20,149 bases of DNA from Nitrosotalea sp. (GCA_020725315.1 DYFG01000009.1:1-20149); one strand, 5' to 3'; counted from the first letter of the stretch, positions 6,521 through 14,121 are shown. Numbers and translations: made by a program. Notes: a model not told the origin generated them from the sequence alone.

Positions 6521-6963
6521 AGAAGAGGATAAAAAGGATACGGGGAACAAGAACCTGCGGTGGAGGCTCGCATAAGAAGAGGAGAGGAAAAGGAAGTAAA
6601 GGTGGTGTTGGTAATGCCGGTGCATACGATGTCCACGTTGTGCGGTCTTTGAAAAGGGGTATAGTCAAAGGTAAACGCGGCTCTGTCCCGCAACAGCAAG
6701 GTCGCAGTGACGATAAAGCGGTGAATGTAGGTGAGTTGGAAGAACTGCTCGAAGAACTGCTCGCGCAAGGAAAGGCTAAAGAAGAAGGCGATGCCATTTA
6801 TCTCGATGTACATGAACTCGGCGTACAGAAACTATTGGGTAAGGGGAAAGTAACGAAGAAGTTGATGCTCAAAGCAAATAAGGTATCAAAAGTGGCAAAG
6901 GAGAAGATAGAACGGGTGGGTGGAGTGGTAGAAGTGGAAAGCGGAGTGTGGAAGGTTGCTTAG
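6517..6963 (+). CDS. rpl15: Large-subunit ribosomal protein uL15
   Basis: uL15 is a structural protein of the 50S subunit. The 148 residues open with a basic Gly-rich tail (RGTRTCGGGSHKKRRGKGSK) that threads into rRNA. A globular domain follows, with the late VTKKLMLKANKVSKVAKEKI region typical of the archaeal/eukaryal form. The ATG at 6517 overlaps the TGA of a short upstream ORF. secY starts on the very next base after its TAG, so the two are coupled. In most archaea uL15 follows uL30 in the spc ribosomal operon; here tbp lies upstream in the opposite direction, so rpl15-secY stands alone. Confidence 0.95.
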   Translation: MKKRIKRIRGTRTCGGGSHKKRRGKGSKGGVGNAGAYDVHVVRSLKRGIVKGKRGSVPQQQGRSDDKAVNVGELEELLEELLAQGKAKEEGDAIYLDVHELGVQKLLGKGKVTKKLMLKANKVSKVAKEKIERVGGVVEVESGVWKVA

Positions 6964-8445
6964 ATGAACGAGATACGCTTAAGAGATGCATTAACACCGA
7001 TCTTAAGTAAATTCCCCATGGTTGAACGCCCGGGTTGGCACGTTCATTTTAAAGCGAAGTTAGGATGGACGGTTGCGATACTCATACTCTTTTTTGCGTT
7101 GGGGAATGTCCCCCTCTTCGGGCTGGCGCCGGAATCGCTGGACCTCTTTGGCAGGTTCAGAGCGATATTCGCGGGGGAAAGTTACTCACTGACCGCTCTT
7201 GGAATCATGCCAATTGTTGATGCTTCTATTGTCTTACAGCTTCTGGTCGGTGCGGGTATCATCAAATTAAATTTGAGCGATGCTAGAGACCAGGCTTTTT
7301 ACCAAAATCTACAGAAATTGCTCGTAGTGGCGTTTGCAGCCCTCATTAGCCTGACATACGTTATAGGCTTCTATTTGCCCAGCCAGGAGATAGCTGACCG
7401 ACTCGGTATATCTCTGGATAGCATCCGATTCTTGCTCTTCCTCCAGATCTTCATCGGCGGGATGCTCATCTACTTCATGGATGAGGTGGTATCGAAGTGG
7501 GGGATCGGCTCAGGCGTTTCATTATTCATCATCGCGGGTGTCTCACAGCAAGTAATTACCGGGCTTATAAGTTGGGTATCCGCTGAAGGTGAAGGGGGAT
7601 TGGCAGTTGGTGTGATACCACGGTGGATACAGCTCTTATGGCCAGGGTCACCATTTTATGTTGAAGGATATGCGATATTAGAGGGAGGAATAACGTTCCT
7701 TATCCAGCACTACTTAATCGCACTCATCTCAACGATAGGAATTTTTTTCCTCGTTGTTCTACTCGAGAGCACGCGTTTAGAGATACCGTTAGCGCATTCT
7801 ATGGCACGAGGCGCCCGTGGCAGGTTCCCGATTAAGCTCTTATACGCGAGTGTGCTTCCGATAATCCTCGTGTCCGCATTACAGGCTTGCATACAGGGAT
7901 TTGGAAGGATGCTTTATTCTCGTGGGATTACTATCCTCGGGGCGTATGATGAGTCAACGGGAGTAGCAATATCAGGCTTGATGTATTATCTTGACCCTAT
8001 TTATTCTCCATGGGACTGGTTCCCTGGTTTAGTGCCACCAGACATTGCAGGTTGGCAAATTGCTACTAAATTAGCTGTCAACCTCTCTTTTATGGTCACA
8101 GGAGGAGCGATATTTGCTCTATTCTGGATAAATACGACTGGAATGGGGGCTAAGGACGTGGCATCTCAGATATACCGGTCAGGGCTCCAGATCCCTGGAC
8201 ATCGCAGAAATCCCGCAGTGATAGAGAGAATGATGGGAGGATACATCCCAAAGATAACGGTCATGGGTGGGGCTATCCTTGGTGCGTTAGCCGTTCTTTC
8301 AGGTATGTTTGGCACACTTGGAGGGACAACAGGCATTGGCTTGCTACTGGCGGTAAGCATCGCCTACCGGCTTTATGAGGAGGTGGCATCAGAGCAGATG
8401 ATGGAGATGTATCCGATGATGAGGCGATTCTTTGGCAGAGAATGA
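6964..8445 (+). CDS. secY: Preprotein translocase subunit SecY (Sec61 alpha)
   Basis: SecY forms the protein-conducting channel of the cytoplasmic membrane with SecE and Sec61-beta and accepts SRP-delivered ribosomes. The 493 residues hold ten predicted membrane segments, from GWTVAILILFFALGNVPLFG near 35 to GIGLLLAVSIAYRLYEEV near 458-475. Family landmarks include the plug region after helix 1, GIMPIVDASIVLQLL, KWGIGSGVSLFI, and the cytosolic loop between helices 8 and 9 (GLQIPGHRRNPAVIERMM) used for ribosome and SRP-receptor contact. The archaeal-type insert GLMYYLDPIYSPWDWFPG sits between helices 7 and 8. The start abuts the rpl15 stop. A partial second copy lies 33 bp downstream. Confidence 0.97.
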   Translation: MNEIRLRDALTPILSKFPMVERPGWHVHFKAKLGWTVAILILFFALGNVPLFGLAPESLDLFGRFRAIFAGESYSLTALGIMPIVDASIVLQLLVGAGIIKLNLSDARDQAFYQNLQKLLVVAFAALISLTYVIGFYLPSQEIADRLGISLDSIRFLLFLQIFIGGMLIYFMDEVVSKWGIGSGVSLFIIAGVSQQVITGLISWVSAEGEGGLAVGVIPRWIQLLWPGSPFYVEGYAILEGGITFLIQHYLIALISTIGIFFLVVLLESTRLEIPLAHSMARGARGRFPIKLLYASVLPIILVSALQACIQGFGRMLYSRGITILGAYDESTGVAISGLMYYLDPIYSPWDWFPGLVPPDIAGWQIATKLAVNLSFMVTGGAIFALFWINTTGMGAKDVASQIYRSGLQIPGHRRNPAVIERMMGGYIPKITVMGGAILGALAVLSGMFGTLGGTTGIGLLLAVSIAYRLYEEVASEQMMEMYPMMRRFFGRE

Positions 8446-8478
8446 GTAACCAATGTGAGATAAGAGAGATAAAACTAA

Positions 8479-8859
8479 TTCCCAATTAAGTTTCTGCACT
8501 TAACATACGCATTTTTCATTCCGCTAATGTTTGCAGGAACTATCTTACCAAGTATACATGGTTTTGGAAGAATGCTTTCTCATAAACTTCCCTTTCTTGG
8601 AGCGTATGACGAATACGGAAACGCAGTATCAGGCTTGATGTACTATCTTGATCTCATTTATAGTCCCTGGAATTGGTTTCCTCCACTCGTGGACCCAAAC
8701 ATTGCGGGTTGGCAAGTTGCGGTAAGAGTAGCAGCCAACATCTCACTAATGATCGCAGGTGCAATAATAATCGCTCTATTATGTGCATTATATCTTATCC
8801 TGGCCGTGAGCATTGTTTACGGGGTTTACGAAGAGATGGCATCTGTTCAGGTGCGATAA
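8479..8859 (+). pseudogene. Partial second secY copy (C-terminal relic with internal deletion)
   Basis: A frame opening with TTC at 8479 reads FPIK and aligns with SecY from residue 288 on. Matches include HGFGRMLSHK...LGAYDE, AVSGLMYYLDLIYSPWNWFP and NIAGWQV, up to the helix-8 end IIIALL. It then jumps to YLILAVSIVYGVYEEMASVQ, the helix-10 end, skipping SecY residues of about 388-457: the cytosolic 8/9 loop and helix 9. It stops at TAA 8857-8859. An ATG at 8527 would give 110 residues, but homology begins upstream of it, without a start codon. It has helices and short loops but could not form a channel. Divergence from the intact gene is large, so it is an old duplicate or the rest of a lost second SecY. 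Confidence 0.88.
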
Positions 8860-8865
8860 ATTTTA

Positions 8866-8880
8866 TTTCCAAAGTGGAAA
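8866..8880. terminator. Short symmetric hairpin in the secY relic-prs gap
   Basis: TTTCCA-AAG-TGGAAA forms a perfect 6-bp stem seven bases after the relic stop, in an A/T-rich context. It may act as a weak bidirectional terminator. Confidence 0.35.
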
Positions 8881-8892
8881 ATTTCAAATCCT

Positions 8893-8918
8893 AAGGAACA
8901 GCCATCAACCTGTTCTTT
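8893..8918 (+). terminator. Hairpin terminator candidate for the secY unit
   Basis: AAGGAACAG at 8893-8901 pairs with CTGTTCTTT at 8910-8918 over nine positions, one of them G-U, around an 8-base loop. CACCTTTTTAATT follows on plus. It reaches the first base of the prs stop codon, so it separates the converging units. Confidence 0.5.
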
Positions 8919-9778
8919 CACCTTTTTAATTCTTCTGCAATCATCTTCGCGACGCTTATCGTACTAAAAACTGATTCTATGGTATCTGTTGCGATTATCT
9001 CTTCGACACCTGCGTTGCGTATTCGTAGAGGTGCATTCTGCACAAAAAGTCCATGGATGCAGGCGACATAAATTTCGTTTGCCTCTCGTGCTTTAATCAT
9101 AGCAGCCACTTCTGCTATGGTGCCACCGGTGGAGATGATGTCGTCTACAATAACAACGTTCTTTCCATCTACGCTCAGCTCTTTCGGCTTTATTACCACC
9201 TCATCACCACTTATCCGTTTCTTTTCCAGCACATCGTAAGCATAGCCATGAGGAGCGGCAACTGCTTTCGCTAATTCTCTCGCACCTTCGTCTGGCCCGA
9301 TTATCACCGGCTGCACTATTCCTTTCTTCGCTATGTAATCACCAATTAAAGGAGCAGCATCCAAATTCTTTGCCTCTACATCAAAATACTCCAAAACCGC
9401 TCTATTATGCACGTTAACCACATAAATTTTATCCACGATGCCGGCAAAGCTTATGCCCCGTGCGATTGCTCGTGAACTGATCGCTTCACCGGGTTTAAAC
9501 CTCTTGTCCTGTCTTGCGTAGCCCAGGTAAGGGATGACCACGCTTGTTTTATGTGCTTCTTCAACGGCATCGATCAATTGTAACAGGGATATCAGACCAG
9601 TATCAGCCATGAGGCTTTGCACGATGATCACCTCTTCGTCTTTTATCCCATCAACCACGCGCGTATACAACTCGCCATCGGGGAATTTCTTGAACTCGCA
9701 TAAACAAGCTTCACCGCCCAGTTCCGCCGCGATTCTTGTAGCCAAAACCTGAGATGAAATGCCCGGTATTATCTTCAT
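8918..9778 (-). CDS. prs: Ribose-phosphate pyrophosphokinase (PRPP synthase)
   Basis: Prs moves pyrophosphate from ATP to ribose 5-phosphate, making PRPP for nucleotide, histidine and other syntheses. The 286 residues fit the short archaeal form. Visible motifs are FPDGELYTR (32-40), the ATP-binding YARQDKRFKPGE (87-98), VNVHNRAVLEYF around 121-132 (bacterial enzymes have VDLH here), GPDEGA (161-166) and the PRPP-binding loop VVIVDDIISTGGT (208-220). The ATG at 9778 follows an AGGTGAG on the same strand by three bases. A TATA-like element lies about 20-29 bases upstream. It is divergent from cofG and converges with the secY unit. Confidence 0.96.
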   Translation of the reverse strand: MKIIPGISSQVLATRIAAELGGEACLCEFKKFPDGELYTRVVDGIKDEEVIIVQSLMADTGLISLLQLIDAVEEAHKTSVVIPYLGYARQDKRFKPGEAISSRAIARGISFAGIVDKIYVVNVHNRAVLEYFDVEAKNLDAAPLIGDYIAKKGIVQPVIIGPDEGARELAKAVAAPHGYAYDVLEKKRISGDEVVIKPKELSVDGKNVVIVDDIISTGGTIAEVAAMIKAREANEIYVACIHGLFVQNAPLRIRNAGVEEIIATDTIESVFSTISVAKMIAEELKR

Positions 9779-9781
9779 ATT

Positions 9782-9807
9782 CTCACCTACTTTAGTTTAT
9801 TTATATC
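9782..9807 (-). promoter_or_regulatory. prs promoter and ribosome-binding site
   Basis: On minus, GATATAAATAA occupies 9797-9807, some 20-29 bases before the ATG. AGGTGAG at 9782-9788 lies close before it and decides the start. The two are so close that the mature leader must be very short. Confidence 0.5.
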
Positions 9808-9886
9808 TTTAATCTATGTTTAACTGAATAAAAAGAATAAAGGTTTATGAGATACGAGAGATAGATCGAGTTTAAAGTGATCTCAA

Positions 9887-9894
9887 AAGGAAGG
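9887..9894 (+). promoter_or_regulatory. Ribosome-binding site deciding the cofG start
   Basis: AGGAAGG lies three to four bases before the ATG at 9898. It supports MKKKYITF as the N-terminus rather than the in-frame GTG at 9877. Confidence 0.55.
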
Positions 9895-9897
9895 AAT

Positions 9898-10896
9898 ATG
9901 AAGAAGAAATACATCACCTTCTCAAAGAACATTTTCATCCCGGTGACGAATGTTTGCAGGAATGCATGCGACTACTGCGGGTTTAGAGCTCGCAGCTTTG
10001 AAGATGCGGACGTCATCGGCGTGAAGGAATTTCTTGACCTTGTACATAATAGAGGTGAGGCAACCGAAGCCCTTTTTACAACAGGTGAGAGCCCAGAACT
10101 CTCTCACCTCTCTTCGTTCTTTAAAGACCGTGTTATCGAAGCGGGATTTACCTCGCTCGTTGAGTATACAAGGGAGCTCTGCACGCTCGCGATAGAGCAT
10201 GGTTTACTCCCTCACTGCAATTTAGGCATGTTAAGTACGGATGAGCTCAAGGAGTTACGAGACGTGAATGCCTCAATGGGCCTCATGCTTGAGACGACCG
10301 CAGAGCTTGAGGCTCATAGGAAATCGCCGGGCAAAGATCCAGAGATGCGATTGAAGATGATCGAAGAGGCAGGAAGACTGAAAATTCCGTTCACTTCTGG
10401 CATATTAGTGGGCATAGGGGAGGAGGAAGAGGATCGTATCCACGCTTTAGAGGCTTTAAAATCGCTACACGAGAGATACGGGCATATACAAGAAGTTATC
10501 ATTCAGCCCTTTTCGCCCAAGCCGTTCACGCCGATGTGGAAGAAAAAACAGCCGAGTTTTGAGGAGATGAAAGATGCTGTCCGTGCAGCGAGGGAATTAT
10601 TGCCTGATGAAATCGCGATACAGGTCCCTCCAAATTTAACCTCACCTAAAGAACTAATAGAACTGGGTGCATCAGACCTCGGTGGAATCTCTGAACGAAC
10701 CATAGACTACATAAATCCGGAATCACCATGGCCGAGAGAGGCAGAACTCAGGCGAATAATTACGCCCTTTGAATTAAGTGAACGGTTGCCCATCTATCCC
10801 CGATTTGTTAAAAAGGGGTGGTATAGTGAATTACTCAGCCCTTTGATAGAGCGATATGCAGACGAAGACGGGCTGAGAAGGAAAGATGGAATTTAG
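9898..10896 (+). CDS. cofG: FO synthase subunit 1 (CofG)
   Basis: CofG is the radical SAM half of 7,8-didemethyl-8-hydroxy-5-deazariboflavin (FO) synthase. With CofH and tyrosine it builds the chromophore of coenzyme F420. From the ATG at 9898 the protein has 332 residues. The cluster motif C20-x3-C24-x2-C27 lies in VCRNACDYCGFR. CofG-type features follow: LFTTGESPEL, YTRELCTLAIEHGLLPHCNLG, MGLMLETTAE, SGILVGIGE, IIQPFSPKP and SDLGGISERTIDYINPE. The length suits a stand-alone archaeal CofG rather than the fused bacterial FbiC. cofH is not in the window. Its presence is the best metabolic pointer to an F420-using archaeon. It is transcribed alone, divergently from prs. Confidence 0.94.
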   Translation: MKKKYITFSKNIFIPVTNVCRNACDYCGFRARSFEDADVIGVKEFLDLVHNRGEATEALFTTGESPELSHLSSFFKDRVIEAGFTSLVEYTRELCTLAIEHGLLPHCNLGMLSTDELKELRDVNASMGLMLETTAELEAHRKSPGKDPEMRLKMIEEAGRLKIPFTSGILVGIGEEEEDRIHALEALKSLHERYGHIQEVIIQPFSPKPFTPMWKKKQPSFEEMKDAVRAARELLPDEIAIQVPPNLTSPKELIELGASDLGGISERTIDYINPESPWPREAELRRIITPFELSERLPIYPRFVKKGWYSELLSPLIERYADEDGLRRKDGI

Positions 10897-10993
10897 CGCT
10901 TCAGCTTTAACAGAAGTTCTCGTGAAATGTCAACCGGGTGGTGCATCATAATACAACCAGTGACGGAACACAAATGTCTCCAATTACTATGAA

Positions 10994-11021
10994 CGTTTAT
11001 AAACCGCACAACATTATATTA
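10994..11021 (+). promoter_or_regulatory. TATA-like elements before a 42-codon ORF
   Basis: GTTTATAAACC (10995-11004) and ATTATATTAAG (11013-11022) lie 25-50 bases before the ATG at 11045. The rest of the cofG-11044 gap holds nothing I recognise. Confidence 0.35.
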
Positions 11022-11044
11022 AGTAAAAAGAATAGATAAAAGAA

Positions 11045-11173
11045 ATGAAAGAGACAAAGCCGAGGATTGGGCGCATGTATCCAATAATTGAGGTGGAGGA
11101 GAAAGAGGTGGAGATAGTTGGCGGTTCGAGTAAGATTAAGGATAGAGAGAAAGAGCAGAACAAAAGCTGTTGA
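11045..11173 (+). CDS. Small hypothetical ORF, 42 residues
   Basis: The frame reads MKETKPRIGRMYPIIEVEEK and then a charged segment ending REKEQNKSC. It is highly acidic and basic, without membrane segment or known motif. TATA-like elements precede it at a useful distance, but no ribosome-binding site is evident. Its end overlaps another frame at 11118-11242 that resembles the tail of a TnpB protein. The two may be pieces of one gene joined by a frameshift. It could be a real small gene, a frameshifted mobile-element tail, or chance. Confidence 0.3.
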   Translation: MKETKPRIGRMYPIIEVEEKEVEIVGGSSKIKDREKEQNKSC

Positions 11174-11242
11174 GACCTCTGCATTAGTGAACTCAGGGGT
11201 TCGAGGCGGTAAAGCCACAGCTATGGAGCTAAGCGCCATTTG
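11118..11242 (+). pseudogene. Possible C-terminal tail of an IS200/IS605-type TnpB
   Basis: After a TAG at 11115 the frame reads on to TGA at 11240 and ends ETSALVNSGVRGG followed by KATAMELSAI. A Gly- and Ala-rich C-terminal tail with a short ETxAL...GG pattern recalls the variable ends of TnpB proteins, whose coding ends double as guide-RNA scaffolds. No zinc finger or RuvC motif is present, so this rests on weak resemblance. Alternatively it is non-coding. Confidence 0.2.
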
Positions 11243-11484
11243 ACATAATAAGTTTGTATAATTCCCTTTTCAGAAGTATATGTCTCAAGTAATTTCCGGA
11301 TATTAACGGGCTCTAATTTCTTGTCTTCTTCATTTACCTCGTAGAGTTTGAACCCTGACTCTATAAGTAATTTTAGATACTCTTCAGCATCTATACCCGA
11401 TCTTTTAAGTCCGATAGGCCAAAACTCTGTAACAATTTTACATTTTTTATACATTGACAACAGTATTTTTCGCATCTCCATCAT
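11221..11484 (-). pseudogene. C-terminal fragment of a FkbM-family methyltransferase
   Basis: The 87 residues read FWPIGLKRSGIDAEEYLKLL, then SGFKLYEVNEEDKKLEPV and LLETYTSEKGIIQTYYVK. This order matches the last third of FkbM-type SAM-dependent methyltransferases: a WPxGLKxxGxxPEEFLxLL helix, a GFxIYxIxE strand and a YTPEKxxYTNLLCxK end. The SAM-binding N-terminal two thirds of a roughly 240-residue protein are missing, so it cannot be an active enzyme. It starts 27 bases behind the gatB stop on the same strand and may still be transcribed with gatB. Its last codons run into the plus-strand frame ending at 11242. Confidence 0.6.
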
Positions 11485-11511
11485 CCCTATAATATTATGA
11501 AGTAATTTACC

Positions 11512-12948
11512 CTATATAAATTCATTCAGGTTATCACCCTCTATCTTCTCCTTGATCATCTTTCGAACTTCTTTCGGCTCCGCTCTTCCACCTGTATGCG
11601 TCATTACCTGCCCGACGAGGAAATTCAAAGCTTCTCTTTTACCTGCTTGGTAATCCTTAACTGCAGCTTCGTTCCCCTCTATCACCGTATGTATCGCCTT
11701 CTCAACCTCATCCAAACCTATACTTGCCAATCCTTTCCTCGTTAGTATCTCCTCGGGCTTACCACCATGGTCAAGCATCTCCCGTATGATTGCCGTCGCA
11801 CCTCGTTCGGTAATCACACCCGTTTTCAGATACATCAACATAGCGACGAAATCGTCGGGCGAGATTCTTTCTGACGCCTCTCGCATCGAGCTAGAGCGAT
11901 AATTCAACTCCCCTTTCAGGACATCCGCAATCCAGGTAGCGCTCAGCTTTGGATCTATTGTTGACGCCACGGATTCATAAAAATCCGCGATATGTCTATC
12001 GAAGGTGAGTGCATTCGCATGCTCCATCGTGAGCGAATACTGTGCGATGAATCGAAGCTTCTTTTCGTCCGGGAGCTCCGGTATCTCCCGCCTTATCTCT
12101 TCTATACGATTTGAAATGCGAATGGGCACGAGGTCTGGCTCCGGAAAGTAGCGATAGTCCTGCTCAAACTCTTTCGTCCGCAAGGAGAGCGTTACGCCAC
12201 GGACTTCATCGTAGTGTCTCGTCTCCTGCTGAACGGTAAGACCCCGACGTAATAAATTCTTCTGCCGTGTTATCTCGAACGACAAAGCCTTCTCCACACC
12301 TTTATAAGAAGAGATGTTCTTTACTTCTGCCCGTTCTCCGCCTTTCAACGATATATTCGCATCAACGCGCATCGCACCTTCCAAATCACCATCAAACACG
12401 CCTAAATACTCCAGTATGCTCCTCAACTTACCTAAAAATATGCGTGCCTCCCTCGGCGACTTGAGGTCAGGCTCGGTCACGATCTCCACTAACGGTATTC
12501 CTGACCGGTTATAATCAACCAGCGAATAGGTTGCGGTGTCTATCGTACCTCGATACACCAGCCTGCCCGGGTCTTCCTCCATGTGCACCCGCTTTATTCT
12601 TATCTCTCTCTCTTTCTCACCATCGCTTTCCATTCGCACCAAACCATTAAACGCGATGGGGAACTCATATTGGGTGATCTGGAAACCCCGTGGGAGGTCA
12701 GGATAATAGTAATTCTTCCGATAGAAGATTACTCTGGGCTGGATGGTACAGCCGAGTGCGAGCGCCACTTTTATGCCATATCGTATTGCACGCTCATTTA
12801 CCGCGGGCAAAGCTCCGGGTAAGCCCAAACAGGTTGCACAGACGTGCGTATTGGGCTCAGCGTTATGATAGTCCGCGGAGCAGGAGCAAAATAATTTTGA
12901 TTGCGTAAGAAGCTGAGCATGACATTCTAATCCAATTTTCACATCCAT
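11512..12948 (-). CDS. gatB: Asp-tRNA(Asn)/Glu-tRNA(Gln) amidotransferase subunit B
   Basis: GatB is the tRNA-binding kinase/transamidase subunit of GatCAB. It activates Asp or Glu charged on tRNA(Asn) or tRNA(Gln), and ammonia from GatA makes the amide. The 478 residues include the zinc-site cysteines C21, C23, C37 and C40 in LFCSCSAD and CATCLGLPG. The cradle domain shows FYRKNYYYPDLPRGFQITQY, VHMEEDPGRL, DYNRSGIPLVEIVTEPD and RVDANISL. The C-terminal YqeY-like tail ends VGQVMTHTGGRAEPKEVRKM. The start follows AAGGAG by nine bases. It is divergent from rps19e. gatA and gatC are not here. Neighbouring GatDE-specific features such as an AspRS-like insert are absent. Confidence 0.96.
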   Translation of the reverse strand: MDVKIGLECHAQLLTQSKLFCSCSADYHNAEPNTHVCATCLGLPGALPAVNERAIRYGIKVALALGCTIQPRVIFYRKNYYYPDLPRGFQITQYEFPIAFNGLVRMESDGEKEREIRIKRVHMEEDPGRLVYRGTIDTATYSLVDYNRSGIPLVEIVTEPDLKSPREARIFLGKLRSILEYLGVFDGDLEGAMRVDANISLKGGERAEVKNISSYKGVEKALSFEITRQKNLLRRGLTVQQETRHYDEVRGVTLSLRTKEFEQDYRYFPEPDLVPIRISNRIEEIRREIPELPDEKKLRFIAQYSLTMEHANALTFDRHIADFYESVASTIDPKLSATWIADVLKGELNYRSSSMREASERISPDDFVAMLMYLKTGVITERGATAIIREMLDHGGKPEEILTRKGLASIGLDEVEKAIHTVIEGNEAAVKDYQAGKREALNFLVGQVMTHTGGRAEPKEVRKMIKEKIEGDNLNEFI

Positions 12949-12990
12949 TTATGCTTTCTCCTTCCACGAAGCAGCAATTACTTTTACCAC
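12949..12990 (-). CDS. Putative 13-codon leader ORF abutting gatB
   Basis: A GTG at 12990 opens VVKVIAASWKEKA with TAA directly before the gatB ATG. A TATA-like element at 13013-13021 (minus) sits about 26 bases before the GTG, so the transcript could start there. The gatB ribosome-binding site lies inside this ORF. The frame is short and could be chance. Confidence 0.25.
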   Translation of the reverse strand: MVKVIAASWKEKA

Positions 12991-12992
12991 TT

Positions 12993-13021
12993 AAGTTTTT
13001 ATGTTTTGAGGGAATATAAAT
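12993..13021. promoter_or_regulatory. Interleaved divergent promoters of gatB and rps19e
   Basis: TTTTTATG at 12996-13003 is a TATA-like element for plus, 17-24 bases before an ATG at 13020. ATTTATATTC read on minus at 13012-13022 serves gatB. The two sites are about 12 bp apart in the narrow space between the predicted start sites, so the two initiation complexes could hinder each other. Confidence 0.35.
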
Positions 13022-13037
13022 GGATAAAATAAAATGA
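13020..13037 (+). CDS. Putative 5-codon leader ORF overlapping rps19e
   Basis: ATG at 13020 opens MDKIK and its TGA overlaps the rps19e ATG as ATGA. It repeats in miniature the arrangement before rpl15. At this length it can easily be chance. Confidence 0.25.
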   Translation: MDKIK

Positions 13038-13471
13038 CCACGGTATACGATGTCTCACCGGGTAAACTGGTAAGGATAGTGGGTGAGAAGTTAAAGAAGA
13101 ACAAAGCGATTTATCTGCCAAAATGGGGTGTAAATGTGAAAGGGAGTGCAAATAAGGAATTACCCCCACAGGATAAAGACTGGTGGTGGGTGAGATGTGC
13201 ATCGGTGCTCCGGCAGATATATCTTCACGGACCAGTCGGGGTGTCAAGGCTGCGCACCCATTACGGAGGAAGAGTCAGGAGGGGTGTGAAGAGAGAACAT
13301 GTCAGAGAAGCTTCAGGGAAGATAATACGAGAGGTGCTCTCGCAGTTAGAACGAGCAGGGTATGTAACGAAAACGAAAAGAGGGAGAATAATATCGCCTA
13401 CAGGGAGATCTTTTCTCGATAATACCGCGCATGAGCTCAAGATGATGGATGAATCGATGAAGGAGGAGTAG
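13034..13471 (+). CDS. rps19e: Small-subunit ribosomal protein eS19
   Basis: eS19 is an archaeal/eukaryal-specific protein of the 30S head. The 145 residues show the family order: TVYDVSPGKLVRIVGEKLK, then DWWWVRCASVLRQIYLHGPVG with the conserved tryptophans, LRTHYGGRVRRGVKREH, and a winged-helix end with AGYVTKTKRGRIISPTGRSFLD. The start is chosen on family alignment; its ATG overlaps a tiny upstream ORF. It is followed after 23 bases by the PDCD5-like gene, the standard archaeal pairing. In many archaea rpl39e and rpl31e come next, but not here. Confidence 0.97.
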   Translation: MTTVYDVSPGKLVRIVGEKLKKNKAIYLPKWGVNVKGSANKELPPQDKDWWWVRCASVLRQIYLHGPVGVSRLRTHYGGRVRRGVKREHVREASGKIIREVLSQLERAGYVTKTKRGRIISPTGRSFLDNTAHELKMMDESMKEE

Positions 13472-13494
13472 AAGGGAGAGGCAGGTGTTACAAG

Positions 13495-13827
13495 ATGGCA
13501 GATGAGGAGGAATTAGAGGAGATAAGAAAGAGAAGGTATGAACAGATGGTACAGGCACAGGCAGGGGCTGCTGCGGAAGAGGGGAGAAGGAAAGAGATAG
13601 AAGAGGCAAAGAAGAATATTATCAAGCAGATTCTCACGTCAGAGGCGAGAGAGCGGTTAAATACCATACGAATGGCAAAGCCTGAATTTGCAGAACAGTT
13701 GGAGAATCAGCTCATCGCATTAGCGCAGACTGGCAGGATAAAGAGTATGATAACCGATGCGCAATTTAAAGAGCTCTTGCGGCAGATAATGCCAAAGAAG
13801 CGCGAGATTACGATAAGAAGAAGATAA
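13495..13827 (+). CDS. PDCD5-type DNA-binding protein
   Basis: This is the archaeal homologue of human PDCD5, a small helical protein reported to bind nucleic acid; its cellular role in archaea is not settled. The 110 residues begin with an acidic flexible stretch (MADEEELEEI) and a helix rich in Arg, Gln and Ala (RRYEQMVQAQAGAAAEEGR). The conserved core follows, with ILTSEARERLNTIRMAKPEF, LIALAQTGRIKSMITDAQFK and the basic end MPKKREITIRRR. Length is normal. An AGGTG lies close before the ATG. It is cotranscribed with rps19e and is followed by a T-rich stretch. Confidence 0.93.
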   Translation: MADEEELEEIRKRRYEQMVQAQAGAAAEEGRRKEIEEAKKNIIKQILTSEARERLNTIRMAKPEFAEQLENQLIALAQTGRIKSMITDAQFKELLRQIMPKKREITIRRR

Positions 13828-13837
13828 TAAAAAAACC

Positions 13838-13852
13838 TTTCTTTTCTTTTAA
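13838..13852 (+). terminator. T-rich terminator after the PDCD5-type gene
   Basis: CCTTTCTTTTCTTTT begins ten bases after the stop codon. Pyrimidine-rich T-runs of this kind end many archaeal transcripts. Confidence 0.45.
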
Positions 13853-14121
13853 CGTGAAAATATCAGGTTTGGGGCAAAAATTAAAACCTTCAAACCTCTT
13901 TCAGGCATATATAACATTATGTCCGCAAATTAGAAATATTTGACTGTCAACAGTATCCCAAAATTTTACCTTGATAAACTAATTTTTTGATGGTCTCCAG
14001 TAAAATACCTCGATATGGGGGAAGCCAAAGAAAAGAGTTTCTCTGCGTGTTGCCAACCAGGTGAATTGGGATTTCGACAAACTTATTATCTTGTGCATAA
14101 TCAGTGTTGTAAGAGGAGCAA
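13853..14121. other. Degraded intergenic stretch between PDCD5 and the transposase relic
   Basis: No gene can be supported here. A TATA-like GCATATATAAC lies at 13904-13914 with an ATG at 13919, but that frame stops after four codons, so it may be the promoter of a lost gene. A frame at about 14018-14168 gives KPKKRVSLRVANQV and a hydrophobic stretch, without known relatives. The opposite strand is open across 13947-14342, also without recognisable content. Confidence 0.4.

Noticed and set aside
6427..6813. Open frames on minus opposite rpl15
   Set aside because: Low-complexity Ser/Phe/Leu-rich translations are the antisense shadow of the Lys/Gly/Glu-rich uL15 gene.
8527..8859. 110-residue new membrane protein
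   Set aside because: It aligns collinearly with SecY helices 7-8 and 10, and homology extends upstream of its ATG, so it is a relic rather than a new gene.
11170..11240. Possible tRNA, prompted by GGTTCGA
   Set aside because: The T-loop-like string has no acceptor, D or anticodon stems that pair around it.
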